A stretch of 56,665 nt of DNA. It comes from Sva-07 sp031398325. Its GTDB lineage: Bacteria > Actinomycetota > Acidimicrobiia > Acidimicrobiales > Ilumatobacteraceae. Location of the stretch: NCBI GenBank assembly GCA_031398325.1, contig JANNNB010000069.1, forward strand, positions 1 to 56,665. The letters are read 5' to 3'. The position numbers and the translations under genes are program-made. Shown here in pieces: positions 8,521-19,744 of the stretch (the first letter of the stretch is position 1; every line of letters begins with the position of its first letter). The notes beneath the pieces were generated by a model. The model did no database searches, was not told the origin of the DNA, and saw nothing but the letters and a program-made list of their open reading frames with translations.

Positions 8521-9156
8521 ATGCACACGAACCGCACACGTACGAAGTCTCTGCTGCTCTCGGTCACCGCCGTGGCCGGGCTCGCCCTGGTCGCCACCGG
8601 CTGTGGCAAAAGCCCGAGCGAGTTCGTCGCCGAGAAGGTGATCGAGGAGCAGACCAACGGCGAAGTCGACGTGGACTTCAGCGACGGTGGCATCGCCATC
8701 GAGACACCGGACGGCGACATGAACGTCGGCGAGGACGGCAGCTTCACGATCACCGACCAGGACGGCGAGACCGTCGTCGGCGAGTCCGACGAGAACGGTG
8801 GGTTCACCGTCGAAGGCGAGGACGGCTCGTTCACGATGAGCCAGGGCGGCGAGATCCCCGAGGAATGGCCGTCCGACATTCCCCAACCGGAGGGCGTGAG
8901 CGTCACGGGTTCGTCGGTCATCGACAGCGGCGACGCCAGCGGCATCACCCTGGCCGGCACCGTCGAGGACAGTGCGTCGTTCATGTCGGACTACGGCTCC
9001 GACCTGGAAGCTGCGGGACTCGAGAAGTCGTCCGAGTTCACGTCCGGTGAGTCGATGTCGGCCATGTTCGCCAACGAGGCGTGGACCATCTCGATCGGCG
9101 CAAGTCAGTTCGACGGCGAGCACCAGGTGTCGATCACACTCTTCCCCCAGACCTGA
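8521..9156 (+). CDS. Putative lipoprotein, acidic
   Basis: A 211-residue protein with a lipoprotein signal peptide: basic HTNRTRTK, hydrophobic SLLLSVTAVAGLALVA, lipobox ATGC with the acceptor Cys at about residue 26. The mature part begins KSPSEFVAEKVIEEQTNGEVDV and contains an Asp/Glu/Gly-rich stretch with repeating DGSFT units, then a folded-looking domain around WPSDIPQPEGVSVTGS. That arrangement is common in actinobacterial surface lipoproteins of unknown function. Expected on the outer face of the membrane. Nothing in the context points to a partner. Confidence 0.8.
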   Translation: MHTNRTRTKSLLLSVTAVAGLALVATGCGKSPSEFVAEKVIEEQTNGEVDVDFSDGGIAIETPDGDMNVGEDGSFTITDQDGETVVGESDENGGFTVEGEDGSFTMSQGGEIPEEWPSDIPQPEGVSVTGSSVIDSGDASGITLAGTVEDSASFMSDYGSDLEAAGLEKSSEFTSGESMSAMFANEAWTISIGASQFDGEHQVSITLFPQT

Positions 9157-9188
9157 ACTCCCGGGGTCCGAATCGCTGCCTGAACGTC

Positions 9189-9226
9189 AGGTCCGACTGT
9201 CAGGCCCAACGCCGGGCCTCGGACCT
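9189..9226. terminator. Bidirectional hairpin between convergent genes
   Basis: Outer arms AGGTCCGA (9189-9196) and TCGGACCT (9219-9226), inner arms AGGCCC (9202-9207) and GGGCCT (9214-9219), loop of six. The inner and outer right arms share one base and the left side has a five-base bulge. It lies exactly between the ends of the lipoprotein gene and the opposing small membrane gene. Confidence 0.6.
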
Positions 9227-9435
9227 CAACCGCTGACGAGTGACGCCAACGCCCACACGGCGGCGACCAGGCCCAGCAGTGCAAACGCCAGACTTCGCCC
9301 GACCGGCGCTCGTTCGAGGTTCGCCTCGTCGAGCTGCCGCTCGGGCGGCTTGACGACGGCGAGCAGATTGCCGACGAACAGGGCTCCACCGAACGCCAGG
9401 ACCAGATAGGCCAGAAGGTCCTCGCCAAGGAACAT
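9226..9435 (-). CDS. Small two-helix membrane protein
   Basis: A 69-residue protein starting at MFLGEDLLAY. It has two hydrophobic helices, LAYLVLAFGGALFVGNLLAVV and SLAFALLGLVAAVWALASLV, separated by a charged loop (KPPERQLDEANLERAPVGR). The longer upstream frame has unlikely composition. The pattern resembles small actinobacterial membrane proteins of unknown function found near housekeeping genes. No catalytic residues are evident. Convergent with the lipoprotein gene and divergent from the glyoxalase-like gene. Confidence 0.6.
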   Translation of the reverse strand: MFLGEDLLAYLVLAFGGALFVGNLLAVVKPPERQLDEANLERAPVGRSLAFALLGLVAAVWALASLVSG

Positions 9436-9552
9436 CCCGTAAGGATGCCGTCGCCACGTTCGACCCGCACCGTCCGGCTCCCGGTACCACTCGCCGTGCC
9501 GATCGTTCGTACCGCTCGCCACGGTTGGGTGACGCGTGCGAGACTTTCGGGC

Positions 9553-10119
9553 ATGGGCTTCCATCACGTTGCACTGGCCACGAACGACACCGAGGCGACG
9601 CACCGCTTCTACACCGAGGTGATGGGCTTCGAGCTCGTCAAGGTCGTGGCATCGGAGACGCCGAACGAGGGCGATGGCTTCAGCAAGCACTTCTTCTACA
9701 GCACGGCCTCGAACGACCCCGGCGAACCCGCGTCAGGCGACGCCGGGATGATCGCGTTCTGGGAGATCCACGACCCGGTGATCGGCGACGACTACTCGGT
9801 CGACATCAACACGGTCGCCGGTCTGCCGTGGTGGGTCAACCACATCGCGTTCGATGCTCCGACCCGCGAGTCACTCGACAATCACCGGCGCCGCTGGCAG
9901 GAGCACGGGCACACGGTGCTCGAGGTCGACCACGAGTTCTGCGTCAGCATCTACATCCGTGACCCGAGCGGCAACATGGTCGAGTTCTGCCACACGACTC
10001 GACCGTTCACCGTCGAGGAGAAGGCGACCGCACTCGCAACGCTCAGCAACCCCCGTCCCCAGCTCGTGAACGACGCACGCGCCACCATCCACGAAGCGGT
10101 CACCGTCGGCGCCAGCTGA
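9553..10119 (+). CDS. Glyoxalase/VOC superfamily protein
   Basis: A 188-residue vicinal-oxygen-chelate protein. The first beta-alpha-beta module starts GFHHVALATNDTEATHRFYTEVMGFE with the N-terminal metal His. The second has VNHIAFDAP and SIYIRDPSGNMVEFCHTTR, supplying a second His and the C-terminal Glu ligand. This supports a metal-dependent dioxygenase or isomerase, but substrate is unreadable. The start at 9553 is chosen because the VOC fold begins immediately there; an upstream in-frame start would add an Arg-rich tail without similarity. Confidence 0.82.
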   Translation: MGFHHVALATNDTEATHRFYTEVMGFELVKVVASETPNEGDGFSKHFFYSTASNDPGEPASGDAGMIAFWEIHDPVIGDDYSVDINTVAGLPWWVNHIAFDAPTRESLDNHRRRWQEHGHTVLEVDHEFCVSIYIRDPSGNMVEFCHTTRPFTVEEKATALATLSNPRPQLVNDARATIHEAVTVGAS

Positions 10120-10201
10120 GCCGCGGCACCGATCGGTCGACCCGGTGGAACACCCGGTCCGACGGCCCATCGCGCCGACTTCGCGGCCGTAAGCTCCCGC
10201 C

Positions 10202-11572
10202 GTGCCGAAGCGCGGGTTGTTGACTGCCATCCGCAATCCGGCACAGCTCGTCGTCCTCGCGTTCACGACGCTGATCATGTCGGGAGCGTTCTTGCTCTGG
10301 CTGCCGATCTCGGCGTCGGGGAGCTCGCACATCAGCGCCGACAACGCGATCTTCATGGCGACGTCGGCCGCCACCGTGACGGGCCTGTCGTCACTCGACA
10401 TCGCCAACTTCACGATCTTCGGGCAACTCGTGATCCTCCTGCTGATCCAGGTCGGTGGCTTCGGCATCATGACCATCGGGTCGGTGCTCGCGATCGTCGC
10501 GTCACACCGGTTGGGCCTCCGTCAGCGGATGCTCGCCCAAGCCGAGATCGGAGCGGTCGACATCGGCGACCTGAAGCGGCTCATCGGAGCCATCGCGCGC
10601 ATCACGCTCGTGGTCGAGCTCGCGACGGGCCTGATCCTGTTCTTGCGCTTCTGGCTCGGTGGGTACGACTCAGCCGGCCGGTCCGCCTACACGGGCTTTT
10701 ACACGGCTATCGCTGCGTTCAACAACTCCGGCCTCACGCCGTACTCCGACAACCTGGCCCGCTTCGTCGGCGACCCGGTCGTCGTGTTCACGGTCTCGTT
10801 CGGGTTCATCATCGGTGGCCTCGGTTTCCCGATCATCGTGGAGTCGTTCCGCCGTGCCCGGCACCGGAGACGGCACGGCGCCAAGAGCCGGGTCCTGCCG
10901 TGGGCACTGCACACGAAGATCACGGTCATCGCCACGCTGGTGCTGCTCGTCGTCGGTCCGGTCAGCGTGCTGGCGTTCGAGTGGACCAACCCCGGCACCT
11001 TGGGTGCGCTCGACTTCGGCGAGAAGCTCCTCGCCGGCTGGTTCCAGGGCACCACGCCACGCACCGCCGGATTCAACACCGTCGACATCGGAGCGATGCG
11101 CGAGTCGACACTGTTGATCATCACCGTGCTGATGTTCATCGGTGCGGGTTCCGCGTCGACGGGCGGTGGCATCAAGGTGACGACGTTCGCGATCCTCGGG
11201 TGGGTCATGTGGTCCGAGGTCCAAGGACGACGTGACGTCAACATCTTCGGCCGACGGATACCCAGCGCCCTGATCCGCCAAGCGATCACCGTGGCGCTGC
11301 TCTCGGTCGGTGTGGTCGTCGGCGCCACCCTGGTGCTGATGACGATCGACGACTTCCCGCTCATGTCGTCACTCGTCGAAGTGACCTCCGGGTTCGGCAC
11401 CGTTGGTCTTTCCACCGGGATCACGTCAGCAATGAGCACGCTCGGCAAGCTGCTGGTCGTGATCGTGATGCTCACCGGCCGCGTCGGGCCGGTCACATTC
11501 GTGACCGCCCTCGCGCTGCGCGAGCGTCCTGAGACCTATCGTTATCCCGAGGAGCGACCGATCATTGGCTGA
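10202..11572 (+). CDS. Trk/Ktr potassium uptake channel subunit (TrkH/KtrB)
   Basis: A 456-residue membrane protein of the K+ transporter superfamily with a GTG start. All four pore loops are visible with their filter glycines: SAATVTGLSSLD, IAAFNNSGLTPYS, TTPRTAGFNTVD and VTSGFGTVGLSTG. The length is closer to KtrB than to TrkH. The SASTGGGIKVTTF motif after the third pore is conserved. It overlaps the downstream RCK-domain gene by eight bases, so pore and regulatory subunits are translated together. Role: K+ uptake across the cytoplasmic membrane, probably gated by the cytosolic ring. Confidence 0.92.
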   Translation: MPKRGLLTAIRNPAQLVVLAFTTLIMSGAFLLWLPISASGSSHISADNAIFMATSAATVTGLSSLDIANFTIFGQLVILLLIQVGGFGIMTIGSVLAIVASHRLGLRQRMLAQAEIGAVDIGDLKRLIGAIARITLVVELATGLILFLRFWLGGYDSAGRSAYTGFYTAIAAFNNSGLTPYSDNLARFVGDPVVVFTVSFGFIIGGLGFPIIVESFRRARHRRRHGAKSRVLPWALHTKITVIATLVLLVVGPVSVLAFEWTNPGTLGALDFGEKLLAGWFQGTTPRTAGFNTVDIGAMRESTLLIITVLMFIGAGSASTGGGIKVTTFAILGWVMWSEVQGRRDVNIFGRRIPSALIRQAITVALLSVGVVVGATLVLMTIDDFPLMSSLVEVTSGFGTVGLSTGITSAMSTLGKLLVVIVMLTGRVGPVTFVTALALRERPETYRYPEERPIIG

Positions 11573-12272
11573 CAAGACATTGCATTCGATGCTGTCGGGC
11601 TTCGGCCCGACGGTGGAACATCACGGCGAGGTGATCGTGATCGGCCTCGGTCGATTCGGTTCTGCTCTCGCCACCACGCTCGTCGACATGGGCCACGAGG
11701 TGCTCGGGCTCGATGCCGACGCGGTCCGCGTGCAGAACATGAGCAGCATCCTGACCCACGTGGCCCAGGCCGACACCACGAACGAACTCACCCTGCGACA
11801 GCTCGGCGTCGGTGACGCCGTGACCGCCGTCGTCGCCATCGGTGCCGACGTCGAAGCGAGCGTGCTCACCACCGGCGCGCTGGTCGACATCGGCGTGCCG
11901 AACATCTGGGCCAAGGCTCTCACCGAATCTCACGGCCGCATCCTCCAACGCGTCGGCGCACACCACGTCGTGTTCCCCGAGGCCGAGATGGGCAGTCGCG
12001 TCGCGCGGCTGGTCACCGGATCGCTCATCGAATACTTCGCGCTCGACGAGAACTTCGTGCTGATCGAGATGGTCGTACCGAAGGGGCTGGCCGGCGTCAC
12101 GCTCGAGGCGGCCGGGCTTCGCGCCAAACACCGGGTCACGGTCGTGTGCATCAAGCCGGAGGGCGGGGCGTTCACCTACGCGGAACGAGACACGGTGCTC
12201 GGGCCGCGCGACCTGATCGTCGTGGCCGGCCACCGCTCCGACATCGAGAAGTTCGCCCGAATCGAAACCTGA
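11565..12272 (+). CDS. Trk/Ktr potassium uptake regulatory subunit (TrkA/KtrA, RCK)
   Basis: A 235-residue cytosolic gating protein with a TTG start that overlaps the pore gene stop. RCK_N (~15-135) begins EVIVIGLGRFGSALATTLVDMGHEVLGLDAD: the GxGxxG dinucleotide-binding motif followed by the acidic end of beta-2. RCK_C/TrkA_C follows from about 155 to the end. It has one RCK_N-RCK_C unit, as KtrA does, rather than the tandem copy of E. coli TrkA. It should form a ring that opens the pore in response to nucleotide. Confidence 0.92.
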   Translation: MADKTLHSMLSGFGPTVEHHGEVIVIGLGRFGSALATTLVDMGHEVLGLDADAVRVQNMSSILTHVAQADTTNELTLRQLGVGDAVTAVVAIGADVEASVLTTGALVDIGVPNIWAKALTESHGRILQRVGAHHVVFPEAEMGSRVARLVTGSLIEYFALDENFVLIEMVVPKGLAGVTLEAAGLRAKHRVTVVCIKPEGGAFTYAERDTVLGPRDLIVVAGHRSDIEKFARIET

Positions 12273-12342
12273 GCCCGACCTGCGGGCCTCGGCGGTCCGT
12301 CCGAGTCGATGCTGTTCGAGACGCACGAGTACAACAGTCCGG

Positions 12343-14177
<1,835 letters not shown>

Positions 14178-14181
<4 letters not shown>

Positions 14182-15485
14182 ACCCTGAATCTCGCGCAAA
14201 CGTGGACACCCTGCTCGCCGACGCGCAGGCCGGATACGCCGATGCGCGGCCCGTCAGCGCGAGTTGGGCTGACCGTGCGAAGGACGTGCTGCCCGGCGGC
14301 AACACCCGATCGGTGCTCCATTTCGATCCCTTCCCGTTCCGGGTCGAGCGCGCCGAGGGCAGGTACCTGTACGACGTCGATCGTCACCGTTACGTCGACC
14401 TGCTCGGCAACTACACCGCCGGGCTGCTCGGTCACTCGCCCGTCGCGGTCAGGCAGGCGGTCCACGCCGCGATCGACGACGGGTGGTCCTTTGGCTCCAC
14501 CCACCCGAACGAGGTGCTCCTCGCCGAGCTGATCACCCATCGGTTCCTCTCGATCGACACGGTCCGCTTCACCAACTCCGGCACCGAGGCCAACCTGATG
14601 GCGCTCGCCCTCGCCACGTTCCACACCGACCGCAGCAAGATCCTGGCGTTCCACGACGGGTATCACGGCGGCGTGCTGACCTTCGGCCACGGGAGTGAGG
14701 CGGTGAACGTTCCCCACGACTTCGTCATGGCCACGTACAACGACCTCGAATCCGTCGACGCCGTCTTCGCCGAGCACGGGGCATCGCTGGCCGCCGTGTT
14801 GGTCGAACCGCTGCAGGGCTCGGCGGGGTGTCTCCCGGCCGACCCGCCGTTCCTCCAACTCCTGCGCGATCGCTGCGACGAGCACGGTGCAGTCCTCATC
14901 TTCGACGAGGTGATGACGTCGCGCCTGTCACCGGGTGGTGCGCAACAACTGCTCGGGATCACCCCTGACCTGACAACGCTCGGCAAGTACCTCGCCGGTG
15001 GTTTCACGTTCGGTGCGTTCGGTGGGCGGCGCGACCTGATGGCCCACTTCGATGTCACGGCGGGCGGTGCGCTCGGCCATGCCGGCACGTTCAACAACAA
15101 CGTCGTGTCGATGGCAGCCGGCGTCGCGGCGCTCACGCACGTCATCACCCCCGACGTGCTCGCCGAGACGAACGCCCGAGGGGATCGACTACGACACCGG
15201 CTCACGGACGTGTTCGCCACCCACGGACTGCCCATGTCGGTCACCGGCGCCGGGTCGCTGTTGAACATCCACGGCACGCCAGGGCCGGTGCGTTCGGCGT
15301 CCGATCTCGTCGACGCCGACGACCGGCTGAAAGCCTTGCTGTTCTTCGCCGCACTCGACGCCGGCTACTACTTCGCCCGCCGTGGGTTCATCGCACTGTC
15401 GATCGAGATCACCGACGACGACATCGACGGGTTCGTCGGGGTCGTGGACGGGTGGGGAGAACGCGCGAAGCTCGCGTATGCCTGA
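14178..15485 (+). CDS. Class III aminotransferase / glutamate-1-semialdehyde aminomutase-like PLP enzyme
   Basis: A 435-residue fold-type I PLP enzyme. The start GTG overlaps the monooxygenase stop (GTGA); a GTG at 14202 is an alternative. Visible hallmarks: DVLPGGNTRSVLHFDPFPF, TNSGTEANLMALALA for phosphate binding, FHDGYHGG, IFDEVMTSR with the PLP-nitrogen Asp, and TTLGKYLAGGF with Schiff-base Lys at about 270. This is the GSA-aminomutase-like branch, but housekeeping HemL is unlikely in this catabolic-looking operon. Probable transamination or amino migration on an intermediate made by its neighbours. Confidence 0.86.
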
Positions 15486-17226
15486 CTTCGACCTCATCAT
15501 CCGCGGCGGATCCCTGATCGACGGAACGGGGGCGGACGCCCGAACGGCCGACGTCGCCGTTCGCGATGGTGTGATCGCAGCTGTGGGGAGTGACGGCTCG
15601 GGTCGCCTCGACGGTTCCGCGCAGCGCGAGATCGACGCCGACGGTGCGCTGGTGATCCCCGGCATCGTCGACATCCATGCGCACTACGACGGCCAGGCCA
15701 CGTGGGACAACCGCCTCCAGCCTTCGTCGTGGCACGGCGTCACCACCGTCGTCATGAGCAACTGTGGCGTCGGTTTCGCTCCGGTCCACGACCGCGATCA
15801 CGGCAAGCTCATCGAGCTGATGGAGGGCGTCGAAGACATCCCCGGCGCCGCGCTTCATGAAGGGCTCAAGTGGAACTGGAACTCGTTCGCCGAGTTCCTC
15901 GACGCCGTCGACGCGCGCCCGCATGACATCGACGTCGGCGCGCAGGTGCCCCACGGCGCCCTCCGCCTGCACGTGATGGGCGAGCGCGGCGCCAACCACG
16001 AAGACGCCACCCCGCAAGACATCGCCCTCATGGCCGAACTCGCCCGGGAGGGCATCGAGGCCGGTGCGCTCGGGTTCAGCACGAGCCGCACCCGCAATCA
16101 CCGCACGTCGACGGGTGCCTACACGCCGACCCTCACGGCGGCGCCTGCCGAACTGATCGGCATCGCCGAGGGCATCGGCGCGAGCGGCACCGGGGTCCTG
16201 CAAGTCGTGTCCGACTTCCTCGACGTCGACGACGAGTTCGACACGCTGCGTCAGATGGTCACCCGCTCGGGGCGGCCGTTGTCGATCTCGGTCGCCCGGA
16301 ACCCGATGGTGCCCGACGCGTTCCGAGGGATCCTCGGCCACATCACCGACGCCAATGCGGCGGGGTTGAAGATGACCGGGCAGGTCGCACCGCGCGCCGT
16401 CGGGCTGATCCTCGGCCTCGAGTGCACCCTCAACCCGTTCCTGACCAACCCCGTCTACCAGGAGATCAAGGACCACACCCTGGCCGAGAAGGTGTCGGCG
16501 TTGCGCGATCCGCTGTTCCGCCAGCGGTTGTTCGAGGCGAGCACCACCCGCGACACGGCCAAGCTCGGCGGAGGTCTGATCTCGCGCTACGACCTGCTCT
16601 TCGAGATGCTCGACGAACCCGACTACGAGCCGTCGCTCGACGACTCGATCGGCGCCCGGGCGGCTCGGCTCGACCGGAACCCCGACGAGGTGGCACTCGA
16701 CGCGATGCTCGCCGGCGGTGGACACGGGCTGCTCTACCTCCCGTTCCTCAACTACGTCGACGGTTCGCTCGACGGTTGCCACGAGATGCTCACCCACCCG
16801 CACACGGTGCCCGGTCTCGGCGACGGCGGTGCCCACGTCGGCACGATCTGCGACGGCAGCTTCCCGACGACGCTGCTCGCCTACTGGGGGCGCGATCGCA
16901 GCCACGACCTGATCCCGCTTCCGTTCCTCGTGCAACGACACTGCCGCGACACGGCACGCACCGTCGGGCTCTACGACCGCGGCGTCGTCGCCTCCGGCTA
17001 CCGAGCCGATCTGAACATCGTCGACTTCGACAACCTCCGCCTGCACAAGCCGACCATCGTCCACGACCTGCCGGCCGGTGGCCGCCGCCTGTTGCAGCGG
17101 GCCACGGGGTGGACGCACACGTTCGTCGCCGGTCGCGAGACCTACCACGACGGCGTCGCCACCGACGAGCTTCCCGGACGTCTCATCCGCGGTGCCCAGG
17201 CGAATCCGCTGGGAGCGCTCGCATGA
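15478..17226 (+). CDS. N-acyl-D-amino-acid deacylase (D-aminoacylase)-like amidohydrolase
   Basis: A 582-residue amidohydrolase-superfamily enzyme starting at MPDFDLIIRGG, overlapping the aminotransferase stop by eight bases. The metal motif is DIHAHYDG (H67, H69), followed by the family-specific MSNCGVGFAPV, whose Cys is a metal ligand in D-aminoacylases. Later come GALGFSTSR, GDGGAHVGTICDGSFP with the catalytic Asp region, and the C-terminal GYRADLNIVDFD strand. Full length for the family. The likely reaction is hydrolysis of an N-acyl or cyclic amide bond. Its stop overlaps an ATG beginning the duplicated leader before the next gene. Confidence 0.87.
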   Translation: MPDFDLIIRGGSLIDGTGADARTADVAVRDGVIAAVGSDGSGRLDGSAQREIDADGALVIPGIVDIHAHYDGQATWDNRLQPSSWHGVTTVVMSNCGVGFAPVHDRDHGKLIELMEGVEDIPGAALHEGLKWNWNSFAEFLDAVDARPHDIDVGAQVPHGALRLHVMGERGANHEDATPQDIALMAELAREGIEAGALGFSTSRTRNHRTSTGAYTPTLTAAPAELIGIAEGIGASGTGVLQVVSDFLDVDDEFDTLRQMVTRSGRPLSISVARNPMVPDAFRGILGHITDANAAGLKMTGQVAPRAVGLILGLECTLNPFLTNPVYQEIKDHTLAEKVSALRDPLFRQRLFEASTTRDTAKLGGGLISRYDLLFEMLDEPDYEPSLDDSIGARAARLDRNPDEVALDAMLAGGGHGLLYLPFLNYVDGSLDGCHEMLTHPHTVPGLGDGGAHVGTICDGSFPTTLLAYWGRDRSHDLIPLPFLVQRHCRDTARTVGLYDRGVVASGYRADLNIVDFDNLRLHKPTIVHDLPAGGRRLLQRATGWTHTFVAGRETYHDGVATDELPGRLIRGAQANPLGALA

Positions 17227-17390
17227 CCACCACGGAGACGCCACCACAGAGCGTGACCAACCGGGTTCGTCGGGGTCAGACCCCGGTGAACAAGACCAAC
17301 CCAGACGGCGTCCTGCCATGACCGCCACCGAGTCGCCAACCACAGAGCGTGACCAACCGGGTTCGTCGGGGTCAGACCCCGATGAACGGA
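17223..17390 (+). repeat. Tandem ~95-bp duplication at the start of the TauD-like gene
   Basis: Copy 1 begins at the ATG at 17223 and copy 2 at the ATG at 17318. A 42-base block is identical in both (17244-17285 and 17340-17381), and the flanks are diverged copies. Each contains the palindrome GGGGTCAGACCCC (17272-17284, 17368-17380). Copy 1 lacks one base relative to copy 2, so its frame ends after 32 residues at a TGA overlapping the copy 2 ATG. Copy 2 encodes the real dioxygenase N-terminus. This looks like a recent tandem duplication, perhaps involving a short palindromic repeat element. Confidence 0.8.
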
Positions 17391-18433
17391 GTTCGTCGGC
17401 GGCAGATCGGGTCACCGTCGAGACGGTGCGCGAACTCGAGCCGCAGGCGGAGTGGCGGGCGAGCGACGTCAGCGACGTCGACGCGTGGACACTGCACCTG
17501 TCTGACCTTCAGCTCGCCGAGCTCGACGACGCGCTCGCGCTCGCACGATCGCGGACTGACGACGTGCTCGAGGTGACCGCCGACGACTTCCCGCTGCCGA
17601 CGCTCGCACCACAGCTCCACGACTTCGCTCGGGAGCTGGTGGACGGTCGGGGCTTCGGTCGGATCGGCACCCTCGACGTAGGACGCCTCGGAGCGGAGGA
17701 CGCATCGTGGATCTCCTGGGGCATCGGGATGCACCTCGGCGAGCCCTGGCCGCAGAACGCGAAGGGTCACCTGCTCGGCGATGTCACCGACCAGGGCAAG
17801 GCACCCGACGACCCGACCGCTCGCGGCAACGAGATCGGCGGCCACCCCCTCGGGTTCCACAGCGACGGCTCCGACCTGGTCGGCCTGCTGTGCATCGACG
17901 CCGGTGTCAGCGGCGGCGAGAGCCTCGTCGCCAACGCGCTCTACGCACACAACGAACTCGTCCGCACCGCTCCACACCACGCGGCAACGCTGTACGAACC
18001 GCTCCCCTACGACTTTCGCGGCGAACAGCGCGAGGGCGCGACGCCCTTCTACTTCGTTCCGACGTTCACCCGCCACGGCGACCGCCTGTTCATCCGCTAC
18101 ATCCGGCCGTTCATCGAGGCGTCGCAGCGGCACGAGTCGGCACCTCGACTCACCGACGAACAACGTGCAGCGATGGACGCCTACGACGCGCTCATCAACG
18201 ACGCCGACAATCGCGTGGAGATGGCGCTCCGACCGGGCGAGATGCAGTTCGTCAACAACTACCACGTGCTCCACGCACGACGCCGATACGTCGACGATCG
18301 GGCAGCTGGAAAGGTGCGCTGGTTGAAGCGGCTGTGGCTGGCGACCGACGTGCTCGGGCCGGACGACCGCCCCGAGCGGTACCAGCGCGTGGGGTCGATG
18401 AGTCACTGGGGCGCCAAGCGCACCCGCGCCTGA
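17318..18433 (+). CDS. TauD/TfdA-like Fe(II)/2-oxoglutarate dioxygenase
   Basis: A 371-residue oxygenase of the TauD/clavaminate-synthase-like superfamily. The iron triad is H181 and D183 (LGFHSDGSD) with the distal H319 (YHVLHARRRY), and R321 is a likely 2-oxoglutarate ligand. The first ~30 residues are Ser/Asp-rich, low complexity, and lie within a tandem DNA duplication. The ATG at 17318 overlaps the stop of a 32-codon leader ORF. It is last in the monooxygenase-aminotransferase-amidohydrolase operon. The reaction would be hydroxylation or oxidative cleavage; the substrate is unknown. Confidence 0.86.
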   Translation: MTATESPTTERDQPGSSGSDPDERSSSAADRVTVETVRELEPQAEWRASDVSDVDAWTLHLSDLQLAELDDALALARSRTDDVLEVTADDFPLPTLAPQLHDFARELVDGRGFGRIGTLDVGRLGAEDASWISWGIGMHLGEPWPQNAKGHLLGDVTDQGKAPDDPTARGNEIGGHPLGFHSDGSDLVGLLCIDAGVSGGESLVANALYAHNELVRTAPHHAATLYEPLPYDFRGEQREGATPFYFVPTFTRHGDRLFIRYIRPFIEASQRHESAPRLTDEQRAAMDAYDALINDADNRVEMALRPGEMQFVNNYHVLHARRRYVDDRAAGKVRWLKRLWLATDVLGPDDRPERYQRVGSMSHWGAKRTRA

Positions 18434-18552
18434 ACAGTCCGACCCGCGTGCGCTCGGCCGCTACCGAACCGGTTCTGCGCATGCTGCGACTCGGATTCCG
18501 ATATGTCTGATCTCGGGACCGAGGATGCGTAGATCGTGATGCCGTCGCAAAC

Positions 18553-18861
18553 TCAGGCAATCAGGCGGACCAGGGCCGTGGTGGCCGAGGCGAGGATGAT
18601 CACGATCACGAACGGCACGCGTCGCCACAGCGCCAGCGCCGCGACCACCATGCCGGCGGCGCGTGCGTCGACGACGAGCGACTCGCCGACGCCGAACGTC
18701 GAGACGGCGACGAGGGCGGCGAGCAGTGCGGCCGGCAGCAGGTCGACGAGGTTCTGGACGCGGGGTGGGAGCGGCCGAGCTCCGACGAACAGTGGGCCGG
18801 CGGACTTGAAGGCGTACGTGCCGATGGTGAGCAGAACGAGCACCGCGGTTGCTGCACTCAT
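18553..18861 (-). CDS. azlD: AzlD-family branched-chain amino acid exporter subunit
   Basis: A 102-residue protein with four hydrophobic helices: AVLVLLTIGTYAFKSAG, VQNLVDLLPAALLAALVAV, a short span near LVVDARAAGMVVAALALW and a C-terminal VPFVIVIILASATTALV. The size and pattern match AzlD, the small partner of AzlC in exporters of branched-chain amino acids and analogues. Its ATG overlaps the AzlC stop (ATGA). It is convergent with the dioxygenase gene. The start at 18861 is chosen over a very long upstream frame that is antisense to nothing but has no membrane character. Confidence 0.85.
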   Translation of the reverse strand: MSAATAVLVLLTIGTYAFKSAGPLFVGARPLPPRVQNLVDLLPAALLAALVAVSTFGVGESLVVDARAAGMVVAALALWRRVPFVIVIILASATTALVRLIA

Positions 18862-19658
18862 GTCGGGCGGGTCCGGCGAAGCGATGGCGGGAGCAGTGCA
18901 GCAGCGACGCCGAACATGGAGAGCAGGATCGGCACGCCAGCCGGCATGAACGGAGTGCAGGCGAGTGCGATGAGCCCGGCTGCGATCGCCGTGCGGCGTT
19001 GGGGAGGCGACGAGAGGCGCGGCCACAGCAGCGCCAGCAAGGCAGCGGGGCCAGCGGTGTCGAGGCCGAGGTCGGTGACCAGCTCCTCGGCTCCCGAGAA
19101 CACCACGAATCCGACGATGGTGCAAATGTTCCAGAGCACGTACACGCCCACGCCGGTGACGAGGAATCCATACCGTTGCCAGCGCCGCGTCGGCTGCACT
19201 GCGCCGACGGCGATCGACTCGTCGAGCACCACCTGCGACATGGCCATCCGCTTCCACCACGGCCCGGCCAATACCGGCGCCAGAATGATGCCGAACGCGA
19301 GCGAGCGGACGCCCAACAGCAGCCCGGCGATCGTGGCGGACGCGACGGATCCCCCATCGCCGAGGATCTGCACCGCAGCGAACTGCACGCTGCCGGCGAA
19401 CACGAACGCCGAGAAACCGACCGTCTCCCAGAACGTCAGACCCGTTCGCGCCGCCGCGGCGCCGAACACGATGGCGAAGGGAGCCACGGCCAACACGATC
19501 GACATCGCCTGGCGATGGATCGCTCGCCGGATCTCCTCGTCGGATCGTCGACGGCCGTGCGAAGCCACCGACGGATCGAGCGGCCGATCGGTCGGCAGGT
19601 CGGGGGGCACATCGCCCCCCGGATCCGGTCGTCGATCCTCTGCGTCGTCGGCGACCAC
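18858..19658 (-). CDS. azlC: AzlC-family branched-chain amino acid permease
   Basis: A 266-residue membrane protein with a GTG start. After an unusually long charged N-terminus (~48 residues) it shows APFAIVFGAAAARTGLTFWE, GFSAFVFAGSVQFAAVQIL and LLLGVRSLAFGIILAP, the conserved AzlC core where the FAGSVQFA motif lies. Several further helices complete the permease. With AzlD it forms the two-component exporter of branched-chain amino acids. The gene is divergent from the ComB-like phosphatase with ~86 bases between; no Lrp-type regulator gene is adjacent. Confidence 0.87.
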   Translation of the reverse strand: MVADDAEDRRPDPGGDVPPDLPTDRPLDPSVASHGRRRSDEEIRRAIHRQAMSIVLAVAPFAIVFGAAAARTGLTFWETVGFSAFVFAGSVQFAAVQILGDGGSVASATIAGLLLGVRSLAFGIILAPVLAGPWWKRMAMSQVVLDESIAVGAVQPTRRWQRYGFLVTGVGVYVLWNICTIVGFVVFSGAEELVTDLGLDTAGPAALLALLWPRLSSPPQRRTAIAAGLIALACTPFMPAGVPILLSMFGVAAALLPPSLRRTRPT

Positions 19659-19744
19659 GCAGCCATTCTGCCCACCGACGAACCTGGTCCCCGCACCGGC
19701 TAGCGACCGGATCGGACCGCGTGTCGCCTGCCAGACTCCACCGC

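Noticed and set aside
15409..17415. A 668-codon open frame on the minus strand
   Set aside because: Antisense to the amidohydrolase and next gene start. Its start region merely translates the tandem duplication backwards and the rest shows no domain.
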